Positions 44,820-57,900 of a stretch of 64,000 nucleotides of DNA are shown in pieces. Within the stretch, counting starts at the first letter, position 1. Every line of letters begins with the position of its first letter. The DNA comes from Trochalopteron elliotii (Eukaryota > Chordata > Aves > Passeriformes > Leiothrichidae): assembly GCA_024734555.1 (NCBI GenBank), contig JANPWX010000029.1, forward strand, positions 1,371,072 to 1,435,071, given 5' to 3'. The notes beneath the pieces are model-generated. The model saw only the letters and a program-made list of their open reading frames with translations, did not search any database and was not told the DNA's origin. The position numbers and the translations under genes were made by a program.

Positions 44820-47800
44820 TGAACGTGCTAGACATGAGCAGAGCAGTGGTTCCAGGGCTGGGGCAGATCTCTTCCACTACCCAGGAGAACCGTAAGGTCA
44901 TTGTGCCTAATCTAAATAAATCTAAAATAAATATTCTAAAATAAAATTACTAGTCTCTTTGGCTGGGCCTATCCATACTTTCCTTGGGCTACTGATGTGA
45001 AAAGGACAGCTCCAAGTTGGCTCCTACATCACATTTTGTGTATTGTTTAGTTTGAATATCAAGTCCATGTAGTTTTGGCCAAAACTCTAATGATATGAAT
45101 ATCTGACTTTTGGTGAAGTTTATTAATGGGAAACAGTACATTTCAATGTTTGCTTCCTCAGGTTTCCAAATGGTGCAATAAACATCTAAATCTCAACCAC
45201 ATGTGGGCCTTATCAGAAGCTGGTTGTAATCACAAAAGAAACCACCATGGGCTCCAACAGGCCTGATGTGATCAGTGGGGGATAGCACAGCTCCCATCAC
45301 ACTGCATTTCTTGTCCTTTCTGGGGAAGGTACAGCTAATGCATCCTAAATTACTAAAAAAAAAAACTTTGCTTAGTGTAAATTCCATAAACCAGAAGAAA
45401 ATAAAGGATAAATAACACAAATTTTGCAATGAAGACAACTGTGTTATTAAGACTTGTGATTTTTTTTTGCCCTGAAATATATTCCAGATAAAAAGTTGTA
45501 GAGAATAGGTTCATTCTCTCTGTGGCATTTATTTATGCAATAATGCATACAGAGCGTTCTTTAACTATCACTGTATAGGATATCAAGTTATCTTTAATTA
45601 TCACTACAGAATGGTTGCAAAATCAAATACTGTTGGCAATCAACATTCATTATACAATAGCATGATTGCATCTGTTCATATTACTAGATAAGCAAGGAAA
45701 ATCAAAACAGTGTCTGATACATCCACTAAAACTGTCTGAGCAAAATATTGTATCTAACTCTCTTAATATATCTCAGTGACTTTCATCTGATTAAAGTCCA
45801 AAGATACATAACCACAGATGCAAATTTTCTAGTGCCTCAGAAATTAAATACTGTTATATTTCAACAGCCTGGATAGTTGGAACCATACTCCAGCTGACAT
45901 GATTACAGGCACAGTATAAACTTATGATAGAGAGCTGTCTAAATCTCTGAGGCCGCAGGTGCAGGATTAGAGCAAAGCCCATTGAAACATACAGCTTTCT
46001 GCCTAAATGCATGAGTATGAAATTAATTAGGCAGTTGATCACATAATAAAAGTATGATGGATAATCTAATGGAAACTACCAGCTCAAAGTCAATAACAAA
46101 CTTGATTCTTTTATTAGATGCAGCTGATTTTCAATTCCTCTATTTACAGGATTTTGTGCTTAATAGAAGACTTAATTTTTTTTTTTTTAAATGAGAACTT
46201 AGTGTATTTGTCTCTGTTGGAAACTGTAATGTGTAAGCAATGTAGAATTTGTAGATAGACATATCTGTAAGTAAATCTCTAAGATACTTGGCTGAAAAGC
46301 ACATCAAAGTGCAGTGAAATAATGAGACAGGCTCCAGCTGTTGGATTCCAACAGCTTTTGATTTGTGCTCTAGTAGAAGCTCTAGGTTTTGATTCTCTGT
46401 TGATTATTTCCATGGCACTGGAGATGATTTGTGCATTATTTAAAAAATAGGCAGTATATAGCAAACAAGGTTGAGTTTGCAAACTGCATTTGAAAGGAGA
46501 TTTTGCTTCCTGATATGCTATTGCTTCTTATTCCTGTGCTCTCCATAACCAGGTCCCCTTGTTAATAAAGTCCTTTTAAAATACACGTGTGAAAGATTTT
46601 ACAAAAATAATAGGTAAGGTCATCAGGGAACGGTGTGAACAAAAACTCCAGGAACGTCACTTTACAGGCAGCTTTGCTACTTCCTTCTCGTGTAGAGAGG
46701 CTATTGTGGAAATTGTTTTTTCAGAGCTTTTTGAGGCTTTGCACGTCTTACCATGAGGCTGATCCTGTCAAGGAATTATTACCAGTAGAAAGCAAATACC
46801 ATTAAAGAACTTTGGCGGCCTTGTAGAGGCCATGGGTTTAGAGTGAAATACATTGATCATTCTGCTGTGTGAATGTGCTGATGGCACTGTGCAGACAAAG
46901 ATCTTGCTCTGGAGCAAATTAAAATAAGCTGAACAGGTGATTCTCTGAATTACACTCCTCCTGATTTTGTTTAGAATGATGGACTAAAACTCAGGACACT
47001 TCAGGGAAAGTGTTGATTCTCAGTTGTTTCTAGAATTAAGGTTTACATCTGTTTCTACTGTACAGTTTAGGTGTTGTTTGTAATTTTAGTGATGGATTGC
47101 ATGAAGGCTGTGGCTTGTTATTGGAATGACAAAATTCAATCAAGGATACTGGAAAATGTTTATGATTTTAAAATTTGCTCTTTTTCTGGTGCAATTGGAT
47201 AGCTAAAGGTATGTGGATGTTTCACTACAGTTTAGCCAAGGCTACTTAAAAAGGTATTAAGAAGCAAATCCTTTTTTTTTAATGTAACCTGGTGTTTCTG
47301 TTGAAATGGATTTCTTATTAGAGCAGGTTTTCTCATAGGTTTTGAACTTTACTTACAAGATGATATCACAGTGGGCAAACTACAAATGCTATTTAATAGT
47401 AGCAGGTGGCTATATTTGATATGCCTGATTCAAGCATTCCTTTCAGAACAAGTCCATTGTAATTTCAGTACCAAATATAGAAGCAGTTCAAGGAGCAGGA
47501 GTGAAATTACACATCTTACTGACTGTTTCATTATATGTAGCAGTCTGGGAAACCTTTCTAATAAGGATTGAAGGTGCTCACTATCATCTATTAGTTCATC
47601 CTCTGGGGGCAGTTTGACATCTGGAGTTTGAATGTGGTCAGTCTAAACAAACCATTTAGTCCAGGCATCCCATGTCCTGCGTCCATGTGCCAATAACTAG
47701 GCTCTAAGTTTCTCTGGTTGTGCATTAAAAAAGAAGAGTTGACTGTTAAAACACTTTGTGTGGGCTCTGATGGACTGATGAACCCTTCTCATTTGGAAGG

Positions 47801-50800
47801 GAACTATGGGACTGATATTCCAAGAGGCCTTGGATAGATGAATCCCTAATTTCTGCTGGGTTTAGACCTGTACAAGGCTTGGAACTCTGAGGTCCTGCCA
47901 AGAGCTCAAGGATGAGTGATGCAGAAGTATGTGTCTAAAACTTTGGGAAAGCTTGAAAACAAAAGATGGATGGAGGTGAGAGTAAGCAGATCTTTCTTAG
48001 ACTAGTACTTGGGAACACACATCTCTTACAGACCTCTCTGCTTTGAGATGTGTTTAAACAGTGTGCTGTAAATATATTCATAATAGTAAAGAGAAGATGA
48101 AATCTACACCCTGCAATCCTTACATTCTTTAGTTCCCATGTGTGGTGTTGATTTATTATTTATTTGCTTGTAAATGCCTGACTTAAATATCCTAGAAAGA
48201 AATCTTCATTTGACAGTAGGGCTTGTCTCTGGAATTTTACTTATTTTTCTTTTAATCTTTGCAATATTACTGTTTTCTTCTGAAATGTAAATTATGGTGA
48301 GGCTAAGAAGGAGATGAAGTCATATCTTAAACCATTTACTCAGTTTTAAAAAGAGCTCTTCAATCTACCTGATGGGATCTAGTACCAGTAAGACTCTAAA
48401 GAGTAAACTTTTATTTGTGTATTTGCAAATTCATCCAGAAGTCTTAAGAAACCGATTTTTAAATGTTTAAATGATCATTCCTGTGGCAGTGTGTGCAACT
48501 GAGGGGACAAGAAATAGGAGGCATAGCTTAGGTTCTACAGACCTTTGGGGCTGGTCTTTGACACTGGCATGTCTGGCTTGCTCTGGCTTTTTTCATTTTT
48601 CCCACTGTGAAAACAGTGTTTCCTGGCTGCCACTCTCCAGTCCAGCAGCACAGTTACTGTTTGGTTTGTTTGGGGTGGCAGCCAGGACCTCACTCTTTTT
48701 CTTACGAGAAGAACCTTGTTGTTTCATACAGTTGCATCATTCTGTTACATCCAAATTTGAGAACAAAAATATTTCAAAAGAAAAATGCTATGAGTAAGAA
48801 AAATAGCCACTGAAAAAGTACTTCAACCTCATCCCTGTGCCATGATTTGGTAATTGAAGCCCCTAAACAAGGACATCAAAAGCCATTGATAACATTCAAA
48901 GTCAGAACAGTCTTTGTGCCAGTGAGGAGAAGCTGTCAGAACAGGTCACAAATGTGTCTTTAAACTAGCAGTACATAAATTGAGTTTCAGGTTTAAATTC
49001 CTGGTTTTGAGGGTTAAAACTGATCATCTGTGCACTTTTAATTTAGTTTTCCTTGAAAGAAATGGATCATCTATATCTCTAATTTCCATTGATGGCCAAT
49101 GAAGGAAGCAGTGGTAGCCTGCACACTCGTGCTAAGCCCATTTTCCCACCAAGGTTTGTGGGAATGGATTTCCAAGCAGCATCAAATTGCACTGAATATT
49201 AAGAAGAAAATAATGAATATGCTGTTGGGATATGCCCACTGAACACTTTGACTGCCACTCTAGGTATACAGTTTTTGTTTTCTAAACTAGTCTTTGGTTT
49301 GATATTTGCAGATATTGTTGCTTCCATACATGATGTGTAAAAGCTAAATGCAGCACCTATGAGAAGTGACTAAAACATTAGGATACATGACATCTTCAGA
49401 ATATGGTAGATGCAATATGAGGTGGTGAATACATCACTGAACACCAGTGTAGTAATAGAATGTCATTTTCAAGATGAAGGTATTTATCAGGAGAAATCAA
49501 AACAAAGTAAATGACTGGGCTGGATACATAGCAAAACAATAAACTACTTTTTATTAAAGAGAGCTGAATGAATCATATTTATGCCTTATCTTTAATAATT
49601 GAAAGCAGCAAGACTGAGGATTTGTGTTCTGAAAGTTCTAAGTAGTCATTAAGATCAGCTCTAACACTCTCATTTTAAAGATGATCTATAAAATTAAATT
49701 TTAATGAGTGGTAACAAAAGGTAAGACTTTCCATAGGAGGAAATGCAACACTAGCCTGAAGCTTTTGCTGTCTGTCATCAGCTTCAATAGTGTGTTATGT
49801 TTCCTCTTTCCTCAAAGTATGATGATACCACAGTGCTTTAAGGAAATGAAAATACCTTTAATAGTACACTTTGTCCAAGCTGTCTTTTTGGCTGAATAAT
49901 GGTGTTTCTATTGCTTTCATGATGCTTTTCCTTCTTTTTTAGTAGTACCATATGCCATTTCAAAGTTCTGACATTTTCCTGCTCAATTCCTGCATTGAAT
50001 GAGGATTGGCTGGCTGAAGGATAATTACGGATGAATTAAAAGTATTAAAACATAGGCGTGTACCTCTGAGAAAAATTTTACTGGCTTTTCCAAAAAGAAA
50101 AGCCCTGAAAGCTAGTGGTCCTTCAAGGATTAATAAAAAAGCAACTAAGTTTTATGAGGGACATGAGGAGAACAGAAGGGGAAGAAAAGAGAGAGGAGGA
50201 GAAAGGAGTGGCAACTTGCATCATTAAACTGGTAAAAGGCACTAGAATATCAGCCTCCCTACTATCAGCAATGATTGGAATTAATCCAGAAACTCAGAAT
50301 GGATCTGTAAATGTGTCTTCAATTGTAGCCTTTGGCATAGATTTACATTTTCCTAGTCCCTTGGGCACTGAATTTCATTTCCCCATTTGCTAAATGAGAA
50401 CAATTTATCCTAAATCAACGATAATCAGAGTAAACACTATTATTAATTTATTGTTTCCAGACTAGAAAAAAACCCAGTAAAATGAAGCTCTATACTTTTA
50501 TCAGTGCTTTCTCTACCCCTTTTGCCCTGAGGATCCTATTAGCAGAAAGCAGAGCAACTCTGTTTCATCAGAAATAAATTATGCCTCACTTTTTTAATGT
50601 AACTACTGAAGGGTTGTAAAGATTAGAAATATGTTTGAACCCACTATCACTTGATGTTATTTTCCTTGATGTTCTGAGCTTCTTTAGGGGAATGAAACAA
50701 CATGTTCTTCTGAAAGCCAAGAGCAGAGCTTTTTTAAAAGAACACCAGTACAGATTTTGGGTTGATGGAAAATAATTTTGATTCTGTACAGCAACATTTA

Positions 50801-53666
50801 AAGTAATACATAGGCAGTCTGGAACAGAGCTGTCATCATTCCTGGCAAGTGTAAGAGACAGAATGTTTTCAGGGCAAATAGGTGACAGAACTTGTCACCC
50901 TCATTTTTTAAATGATTAGGAAACTGTAATTCCCCAGAAAGAGTAAACTAATTCTCACTTTCTTCACAAAGGAGCTAAGGATGAAAAAACACCTTTAATT
51001 AATAAACACTGCTGGCACTACTTTGGTAACAAGCTGCTGTAAATGAAATTCTTAATTGCCTCTGAACATAGTATTGTATACAAACTCTTGTTACTCTTTA
51101 AGTGCTGGTCTTTTCTGTTGCTATTTTACATTTTTGTAGGAAGTAAAAGTAGCTTTGTCAACCTCATTTCCATTTGTGGGGATCACTGAGGTTAAAAATT
51201 CACACAAAATGTTCTGTCATGATAGCTAGAAGGGACAGTTCTCAGTGCAAGGCAAATCCAAGTTAGATTAAGCTCTGTATGATGCTTCTGTTATTGAACC
51301 CAGGCTTTAACTCTGCAATGAAATTTTATGATGAAGGGAAATACTTTTAGAAATTAATGACTTGCAAAATAAATATCTAAGAACAATATATTTGTATATT
51401 TAAGATTTTGGTGCAAACTGTTTTGGACTGTTCTACAACGCTGTGTAAATACTTCTTTTTCCATTGTAGGATATATTCTGAAATTATTTTTTTCCTAATT
51501 TAATCTTAAAATTAACTTTCTTTGGCTGTAACTGTCAAAGATTCCTTGACATAGGCAGGAGCTTCATCTTCTAGATTGATGAGGAAAACACCAGAGAAAA
51601 CCAGGATAAGAGTGTTTTGACTCTGTGCAGTCATGATCCTTTGATATTTGAATTCTCAGTATTCTTATTTCCATTGTTGAGAGTTTTGGAAATAAAAAGC
51701 TTTAAATGTTTGTAATTTGTGAAGCATAACTGCATTAGCACCATAAGAAAAGACATCCAGGTCAATCCGTGCTTAGGGACTGAAGAGACAATGAAGAGGA
51801 TGGGAGGAACAGATGCTGTCTTACATAGACATCTTCAAACCTATTGCAATGATTTTGATTATGGGAAAACTTTTATCAAGTTGTAGAATATTGTCAAACT
51901 TTATTTTTTTTTTTAACTATGTCATATTTAAATGCTGGTGAAAAATGCTGAATTTGGGATCCATCAACTTAAACCTGATGGTGGCACCTAAAATAATCAT
52001 TCCTGCTTTCTTCTTTTTAAGATTACTGAATGAGTGAATATACACCAGTCTTGAAAAGAGCAGATGAAGACGGTGGTAAGTAGTAAGACACTTTTCAATC
52101 CTGTATACAGAATTAAAACATGTTTGGAATAGTTATCCTTCGTTGGTTTGATGGTCTAAGCAGTTCCACAAAAGATATTTCAAATGCATATTTAGCATAA
52201 AGCCTCTGGGATGCACTCAGTGCCCACACAGACATGAGGAGCCTTGGTGTGTTTTGTCAGGGAATTTTTCTGTGTGGAGATTGGGTTTAGATGCAAAATG
52301 GATTATGAAGTTCAGCCTTTGTAGAAGGAGACCCTTGCACTTGGTAATAAGAGTCTGACACATGGGTTTAGAAGGGGATCAACAAGTATAAAGATGTAGC
52401 ACTATTGATTTTTTCCAAACTATTGGGTGAAACTTAATTAAAAAAAAAAAAAAAGGAATGGAATTTAAGGACACTTTCAGTTTAAATTTATTGGATGAAT
52501 GTTCTTCTGGCACAAAAGACATCGTTGCCAGCCAAGAGATCCAGTAGCTTCTTGTTTGTAAATGTCACCCATTAAGAGTATTTCCCAGTAACAGGACTTG
52601 AAAGTGGACATCCAGGCTCCTGGGCAAATCCCTGCCTCTTGCACCTCTCTTTAGGTGCTGCCTGATTGCTCTGAATCAGCACAGACTGGAGGAGTGCTGC
52701 TCATTTCTGTTCCAAATGAAGTGCTTTGGACAAAGTAGAGCAGATGCAGCCCCTCTGAATTCCCACACCAGATGGAAGAAGCAGTTCTATTGCAGAATAT
52801 TCTGGGAATTTGAGTTATGACAGATTTGGTTTTAAATCCCTCCCTTCAGGTAGACAGAATAAGCTTTAAAAAGTTATTCTCCAATCATCTAGAAGCAGCT
52901 TTTTGACCCTTAGTGTTACAAGGTGAGGTGGGTGCACCCTAGTGTTTGATACATTGCTGTTTATACAAAATATTTAATATTTGCTAGTAAGAAAATAGTA
53001 TATAAATGGGACATTTTACACTCAGATGGTTAGAACCTAAACTTCAGGAATGTGAGGAAACAGATAAATAACTATTGAGGTCAGAAAACTATGACCTTTC
53101 TTTACCTTTGAAAAAGAGTTTGTTTGAAACTCCAAGGTGTTTGGGACTGACATTTCCTTATGTTTATTATTCTATGCCTAATCTTTGAAGTTCATATTTT
53201 TGTTCTTTTTTAAATTTCTTTTTCTAATGATTCTAAAATTTAATATGGTAGTGTGATAGCTCCTGAAAGCGCAATCTATCATATCCAGAAATTAATTAAA
53301 AGGAAAAGCAACACAAATGGCAATGGAAAGGAATGTCTGAATATCTTATCCAAGATGGTTTAAGGTGCAGCTTCAAGGTCAGCATGGACCATTCTGTGGC
53401 AGCTTTCATTTCCTCACCTCTGACCCCATATTCCTCCTTCCTACTTACCCTGGCAATTGCAAGGGTGCAGGGACCCAGTCAGAGGAAGAAAACAAAAAAC
53501 CACTAAAACTCCCAAATGGCTCCCCTGCCTGTTCCCAAGACACCCCTGTCCTTCAGAAGGCATAAGAACATTTTTGCTGCAGGAGTAAGTTTGAGTGTGA
53601 TGTTGCTGTGCAGTTCTGCAGTTGGAATTGTCAGTGCAAGGGGCAGCAGAACAGGAACAGCAGCTT
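44820..53666. other. Unique AT-rich sequence, no gene seen; possible conserved non-coding blocks
   Basis: No transposon or gene recognised. Two blocks, about 45500-46150 and 46600-46990, have mixed sequence without simple repeats and many homeodomain/POU-like words (ATTTATGCAATAATGCAT near 45530-45548, TTAATTAG near 46024-46031). I note them as candidates for conserved non-coding elements only. Open frames up to 108 codons are not recognised. Confidence 0.45.
52440..52454. repeat. Poly(A) run, 15 bases
   Basis: Fifteen consecutive A residues on the plus strand. No retroposon body was recognised on its left. Confidence 0.85.
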
Positions 53667-53702
53667 TAGGTACTTTTTTGGGTACTTTTTAGGTACTCTT
53701 TT
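53667..53702. repeat. Short degenerate tandem repeat, GGTACTTTTT type
   Basis: GGTACTTTTT occurs in three close copies (around 53669, 53681 and 53693), separated by two or three variable bases. Confidence 0.7.
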
Positions 53703-54092
53703 GAGCCTGTGGGGGAGCTGCTTCTGAAAATGCTCAAGGCAGCAAAATCTAGAGAACTTTTCCATGACTTAGAATAAATTTAAAATTATGGTATAAATGT
53801 GAGTTCACAAGCTTCTATGATTTGGCTTCCTATAAGATAAAATTTTAGTTTTATCTTTAACCAGCAGTAGGTATGGTCATAAACAGTGATCTCCCTTTGG
53901 TGAGTGGCACTGAGTGCTGCAGATATCATTAGGTGCAATTTCACCCAATCAGTCATTTCCTAAAGTGAGTCAGTGTCATAAAGGTGGCTGGAGGTTTCTA
54001 GGAATCCTCACATTTACTGTTTGTAAGCAGAAGTAAAAAGGTACAGTTCAGATACTTTATTAGCACTTCAAATTTTACTTGCACTTTGTAAA
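53703..54092. other. Unique sequence, no gene seen
   Basis: Nothing recognised. Confidence 0.6.
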
Positions 54093-54161
54093 TTTGTATG
54101 TCTGATATTTATGTTTAGATACATTTGCATGTCTGATACTTATGTTTTAATACATTTGCAT
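54093..54161. repeat. 31-bp tandem duplication with partial third copy
   Basis: Units 54093-54123 and 54124-54154 differ at four positions or fewer by eye (TTTGTATGTCTGATATTTAT against TTTGCATGTCTGATACTTAT), and a third copy starts with TTTGCAT (54155-54161). Confidence 0.85.
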
Positions 54162-55167
54162 AAAAGGAGATTTAGTATTGTCTTTGTGATGTTGCTACAA
54201 ATGCTTTGTCTGAAGAAATCCATGAACAGCACGAAGCTTCAAGAACTGTGTGCCTAAAAATAAATACACAAGGCAATGATCACAAACTGCACTTTGGTGC
54301 CTAGCAGGGAAAAGTTTGTAATCCAGAAAATGTGCAGAACCATTTATGTTATTCAAGGTCATCACAGTAAAGATAGCAAGTAAATTTCAGAGTTATCTTT
54401 AAGATTATTAGGAGCGCTGGAAAATCAAGCCCTGACATTATCTACGTAAGGAATAAATATGGTTAAATAGGAGTCAAACAAGTTTGTGACAGCTCTTATT
54501 TAAAATAGTTTTTTCATTAAATAACTCTTCTCTTGATCCATGAATCAAAGATTAACATGGGAAAAAGAAATGTATATACATGTATATTACAAAATATTTG
54601 CCATAGCTTCATTTCATGAGAAGTAGAAACCTAAAAAAGAAACATTCTGAGAATTATTAAAGTTTCTAGCAATTACCTGCCTTATAAGTTACTGTAGTCT
54701 AAAGGAGTAGTCAAAGACTTCATTTAAAATTAAAGAAAGAAAAAAAATACAATAACTTTTAAATATGAATCTTATTTTGTAAACAGCTCTTATTGGGTTG
54801 CGGATTTTTTTCAGTATAGTCAATGGCAAAATGCCTGTATTATTAATCTACATTTTTTTTTTATTTTAATATTTAGTTGGTAAGATCTAGCAAACTCCTG
54901 AGGAGTTCTGTCATCAAGAATTTTCAAATACTAGATCCACAGGTGTTTACAGCTGCATCATTCACAATGTAGATCAATCAAGTTTTGATAAAATGGTGGT
55001 GATAAAATTATCTACAGAAAGAAAAGAACATTTCAGCTTAAAATATGTATTAGAGTAACCTGAAAGAGGTATAGAATTTGTACACCTAAATTAAAATTAA
55101 ACCTAAATTGAAATTTAAATGTGCAACCCACATCCCAGGTAACCCTTGTGATGAATGTGGGTAGAAT
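54162..55167. other. Unique AT-rich sequence, no gene seen
   Basis: Nothing recognised. Confidence 0.6.
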
Positions 55168-55229
55168 GGTTACATTGTGTGATGTCCTAAATGCATGGAA
55201 ATTACATTGTGTGTAATAAATGCATGGAA
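55168..55229. repeat. About 30-bp tandem duplication
   Basis: 55168-55200 and 55201-55229 share TTACATTGTGTG at the left and AAATGCATGGAA at the right; the second copy is about four bases shorter in the middle. Confidence 0.8.
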
Positions 55230-57603
55230 AAATAATTTCCAGTTTTCAACTAATGGTCAAGCTTATAAGCTTCACATTTAGAGGCTTTAAATGCACAGGA
55301 ATATTTGACAGCTGTAATTGAAACAACTTACTATTCATTCTCAACTTAAAAAAAAAGTAATTCTGTCATATCAGGATTTTTTTTTCCAATAGCTGTATTT
55401 GCACAAACTGCTAGAAGTTATTTTTTCTCTGTAAAAGCCAGGGTGGGGAGTGGAAGACAAAAAGGAAAATTGGCTTTAGGAAAAAGGATGTTATCCTAGC
55501 CAACCACATCATGCATGACAAGGGCATGATAGCTCATCATGACAAAGAGTTAGAGAAAAGTGCAGTAATTTAGTGTAATCATATGTTTAGAGAAACATAA
55601 TAAGTAAAAGGACTAATGAATGCAGGTAACACGGGTTTGTCTCCTGTGCTTGTCAGGGTCCTGTAAGTGAGTAAGTGTCATTTTGCTATGTGATAATAAT
55701 ACATCTTCTCCTTTCTGCTTTCTGTCTTAACTATGTGACTCCACGCTCAGCAGGTCAAAAGCTAATGCATATTGTGTGTGTGAACAGTAACCTATTCCAA
55801 TGAGTGTATTTATCTTAGTTGCTTAAATAGCTCCAGTGCCACATCCTCCTGATCATCACTGGTGACTTCCTGCACTTGTAGTGTAACCACTGCATATCAA
55901 CAGCCACTGAATCTGGTGTCCCAAATGTAACCCAACCATGTCTTCTGTACATCTGATAGCTCTCTGGGATTAATAGTGTGGTTTCCTTGGAAATAGTTTG
56001 GCTGAAACTAGGCTGTCATTTGCACACTATATTTGCATCCATATTATTTTCTATAGTCTAAATAATTTCTATAGAAAGGGGGCGTGGGGGTGCTTGTTTT
56101 CAGCAAAATTGAGTAGCATATTGTCGAGAAATTCTCTTCCCATTCCAGCCTCTCAGTAGAAAATCACTTTTTACATTAGGTCTAACAGTCAAAATGGAAT
56201 ATTTTCAAATTTTTTTTGCTTTGAAAATGCGGAACAAATACTGGCAAACTCAGTCTGTCAGCTAAATAAGCCTATATAGCATATTCCTTAAAAATGCAAG
56301 TGTTACTTTAGAGTTTGGACTCGAGATTCAGATTCTCCTGTGTAAGGACATGGTTTCTCTCAAAAGAATTCTTCTCGCACAAGTTTTTCAAAACAGTGCT
56401 AATACTTTGTGTCTGGCAAGAAATGTATTAAACAGACAACTAGCCTGTATTTGAAATTTGCTCCTCCAAACCTGAAAAAAAACAGAGGAAGTATAGTCAA
56501 ATGGAACTGAATTTTTTTAAAACTTTTTTCTTGTTCTGTTAGTGCAATCTCGGAAAGTCTGAGAGAATACAAACATGTTTCATCTCCAGTTTCTTTCAAT
56601 CTGTTTTCTCTTTTTTTGACAATTCAATATGGGTATTTGAGAATTTAACGTCAGTTCTTTCTTTTTTAGCTCTCCCTTTCTTTCCAACTGTGCTCACTTA
56701 TTTTATATATATGTCATTTCACACTTGTATTTTTCACCTACTCTGCCGGGAAAAGCAAGATAGTAAGACTGATGTTCACTTTCTGAAACATGTTTTTCTT
56801 TCAGTTCTGTTTCCCTAAGGGGATTAAAAGAAGGGAAATATAAAATGCTAAATTGGAAAATTTAGGCTTTTTACTACTAATACAGAACAGAATGCTTGGA
56901 AGGGATGGGGGAAATCCAGGCTCCATTTTTCTGAATAAAGCAAGTTATCACCAAATCTCTATTTTGGAAAAAAAGAAAACTTAGTTATTTTTTTTATTAG
57001 AAGAGAATGTTTAAAAATACAGACTGTTTGTCTTCATGATGTCAGTGTGTAAAAAGTGGATAGAGTCATGCTGTGACTCTTTAAGTGTGAAAAATCAGCT
57101 GTTAAAACTCAATTTATACCTCTGCACTTAAACTACATCCATTATGATTCTGTACTGCAACCTTTGAGGTAACATAGGCTGCAGCTCCTAGTTTATATTG
57201 CAATGAATTAGTCTTCACACTGTTAATGTAATTGTTTGCTCTGAAAAGTAAGGTCCAAACTAACTCTTGGAGCTTGGTGGCTGAACAGATGTTTCCATGA
57301 GCTGGGTGCTCAGTGCTGCAGTAGAGGGTAAACTTCAATCAGACACTTGTACAGCAAATTTCAGCCTTTTTGGTTTGTTTTTGCTGGTGGGGATGCACAG
57401 CAGCCATGAGTAACTCACTGAGCTGTTCCCTCAGTGACAAATATTCCCCTGTCACAGCTCCTGATCCAGTGCCCGTGCTGGATCAAGGCACAAGGTGTCA
57501 TTTCAGACATCCAGGGTCACAGGCTGATCATGGGGGAATGGCAAACATCGTGCCCTGCCCTCCTGAGCAGCCCATCCCCTGCTGGTGCCCAGAGGACAGA
57601 GTG
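55230..57603. other. Unique sequence, no gene seen
   Basis: AT-rich apart from a GC-richer patch at about 57370-57600 that is open in two plus-strand frames (81 and 61 codons), not recognised. The patch adjoins the probable LTR to its right and might belong to the same or another element. Confidence 0.5.
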
Positions 57604-57900
57604 CTGTCAATTTAATTAGCATGGTCAGTTTGATTACCAAGATGCCTTGGCAAGAACAAAGAGAAGATTAGGTCAAGATTGGCAACAGGAAAGAAGATTG
57701 AATCAACTGCTTGGAGCAAGAGATGTTGCAAAATGTATAAGTTTGTTTGTGCAACGTATTACTACAACTAATCATTGTAGTAAAAAATTACCAGCCTTCC
57801 TAGAATGGTATATAAGCATTTGTAACTCACAGTAAATTCAGATTCTGATCACCAGTCAGTAGCCCCTGTCCCTCTCTCAATCACTGATAATCCCCCTCAG
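57604..57900 (+). mobile_element. Probable compact solo LTR, ERVK/alpharetrovirus-like
   Basis: A TATATAAG box (57809-57816) is followed about 15 bases later by AGTAAA (57831-57836), a variant poly(A) signal, then by a C/T-rich tail of about 60 bases. This is the same tight promoter to poly(A) layout as in the LTR at 36171-36496 and in avian alpharetroviruses. Upstream about 200 bases of purine-rich sequence would form U3. A TGTCAATT at 57604 is one possible start and a CTCA near 57897-57900 one possible end, but neither boundary is confirmed and no target-site duplication was found. A 62-codon frame (57647-57835) crosses U3 and TATA and is not a credible gene. Confidence 0.4.
57809..57816 (+). 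promoter_or_regulatory. TATA box of the probable LTR
   Basis: TATATAAG, with AGTAAA at 57831-57836 as likely poly(A) signal. The call depends on the LTR interpretation. Confidence 0.35.

Noticed and set aside
57370..57615. GC-richer patch with two overlapping open frames
   Set aside because: Not recognised as protein; composition explains the lack of stops. It may be element-derived.
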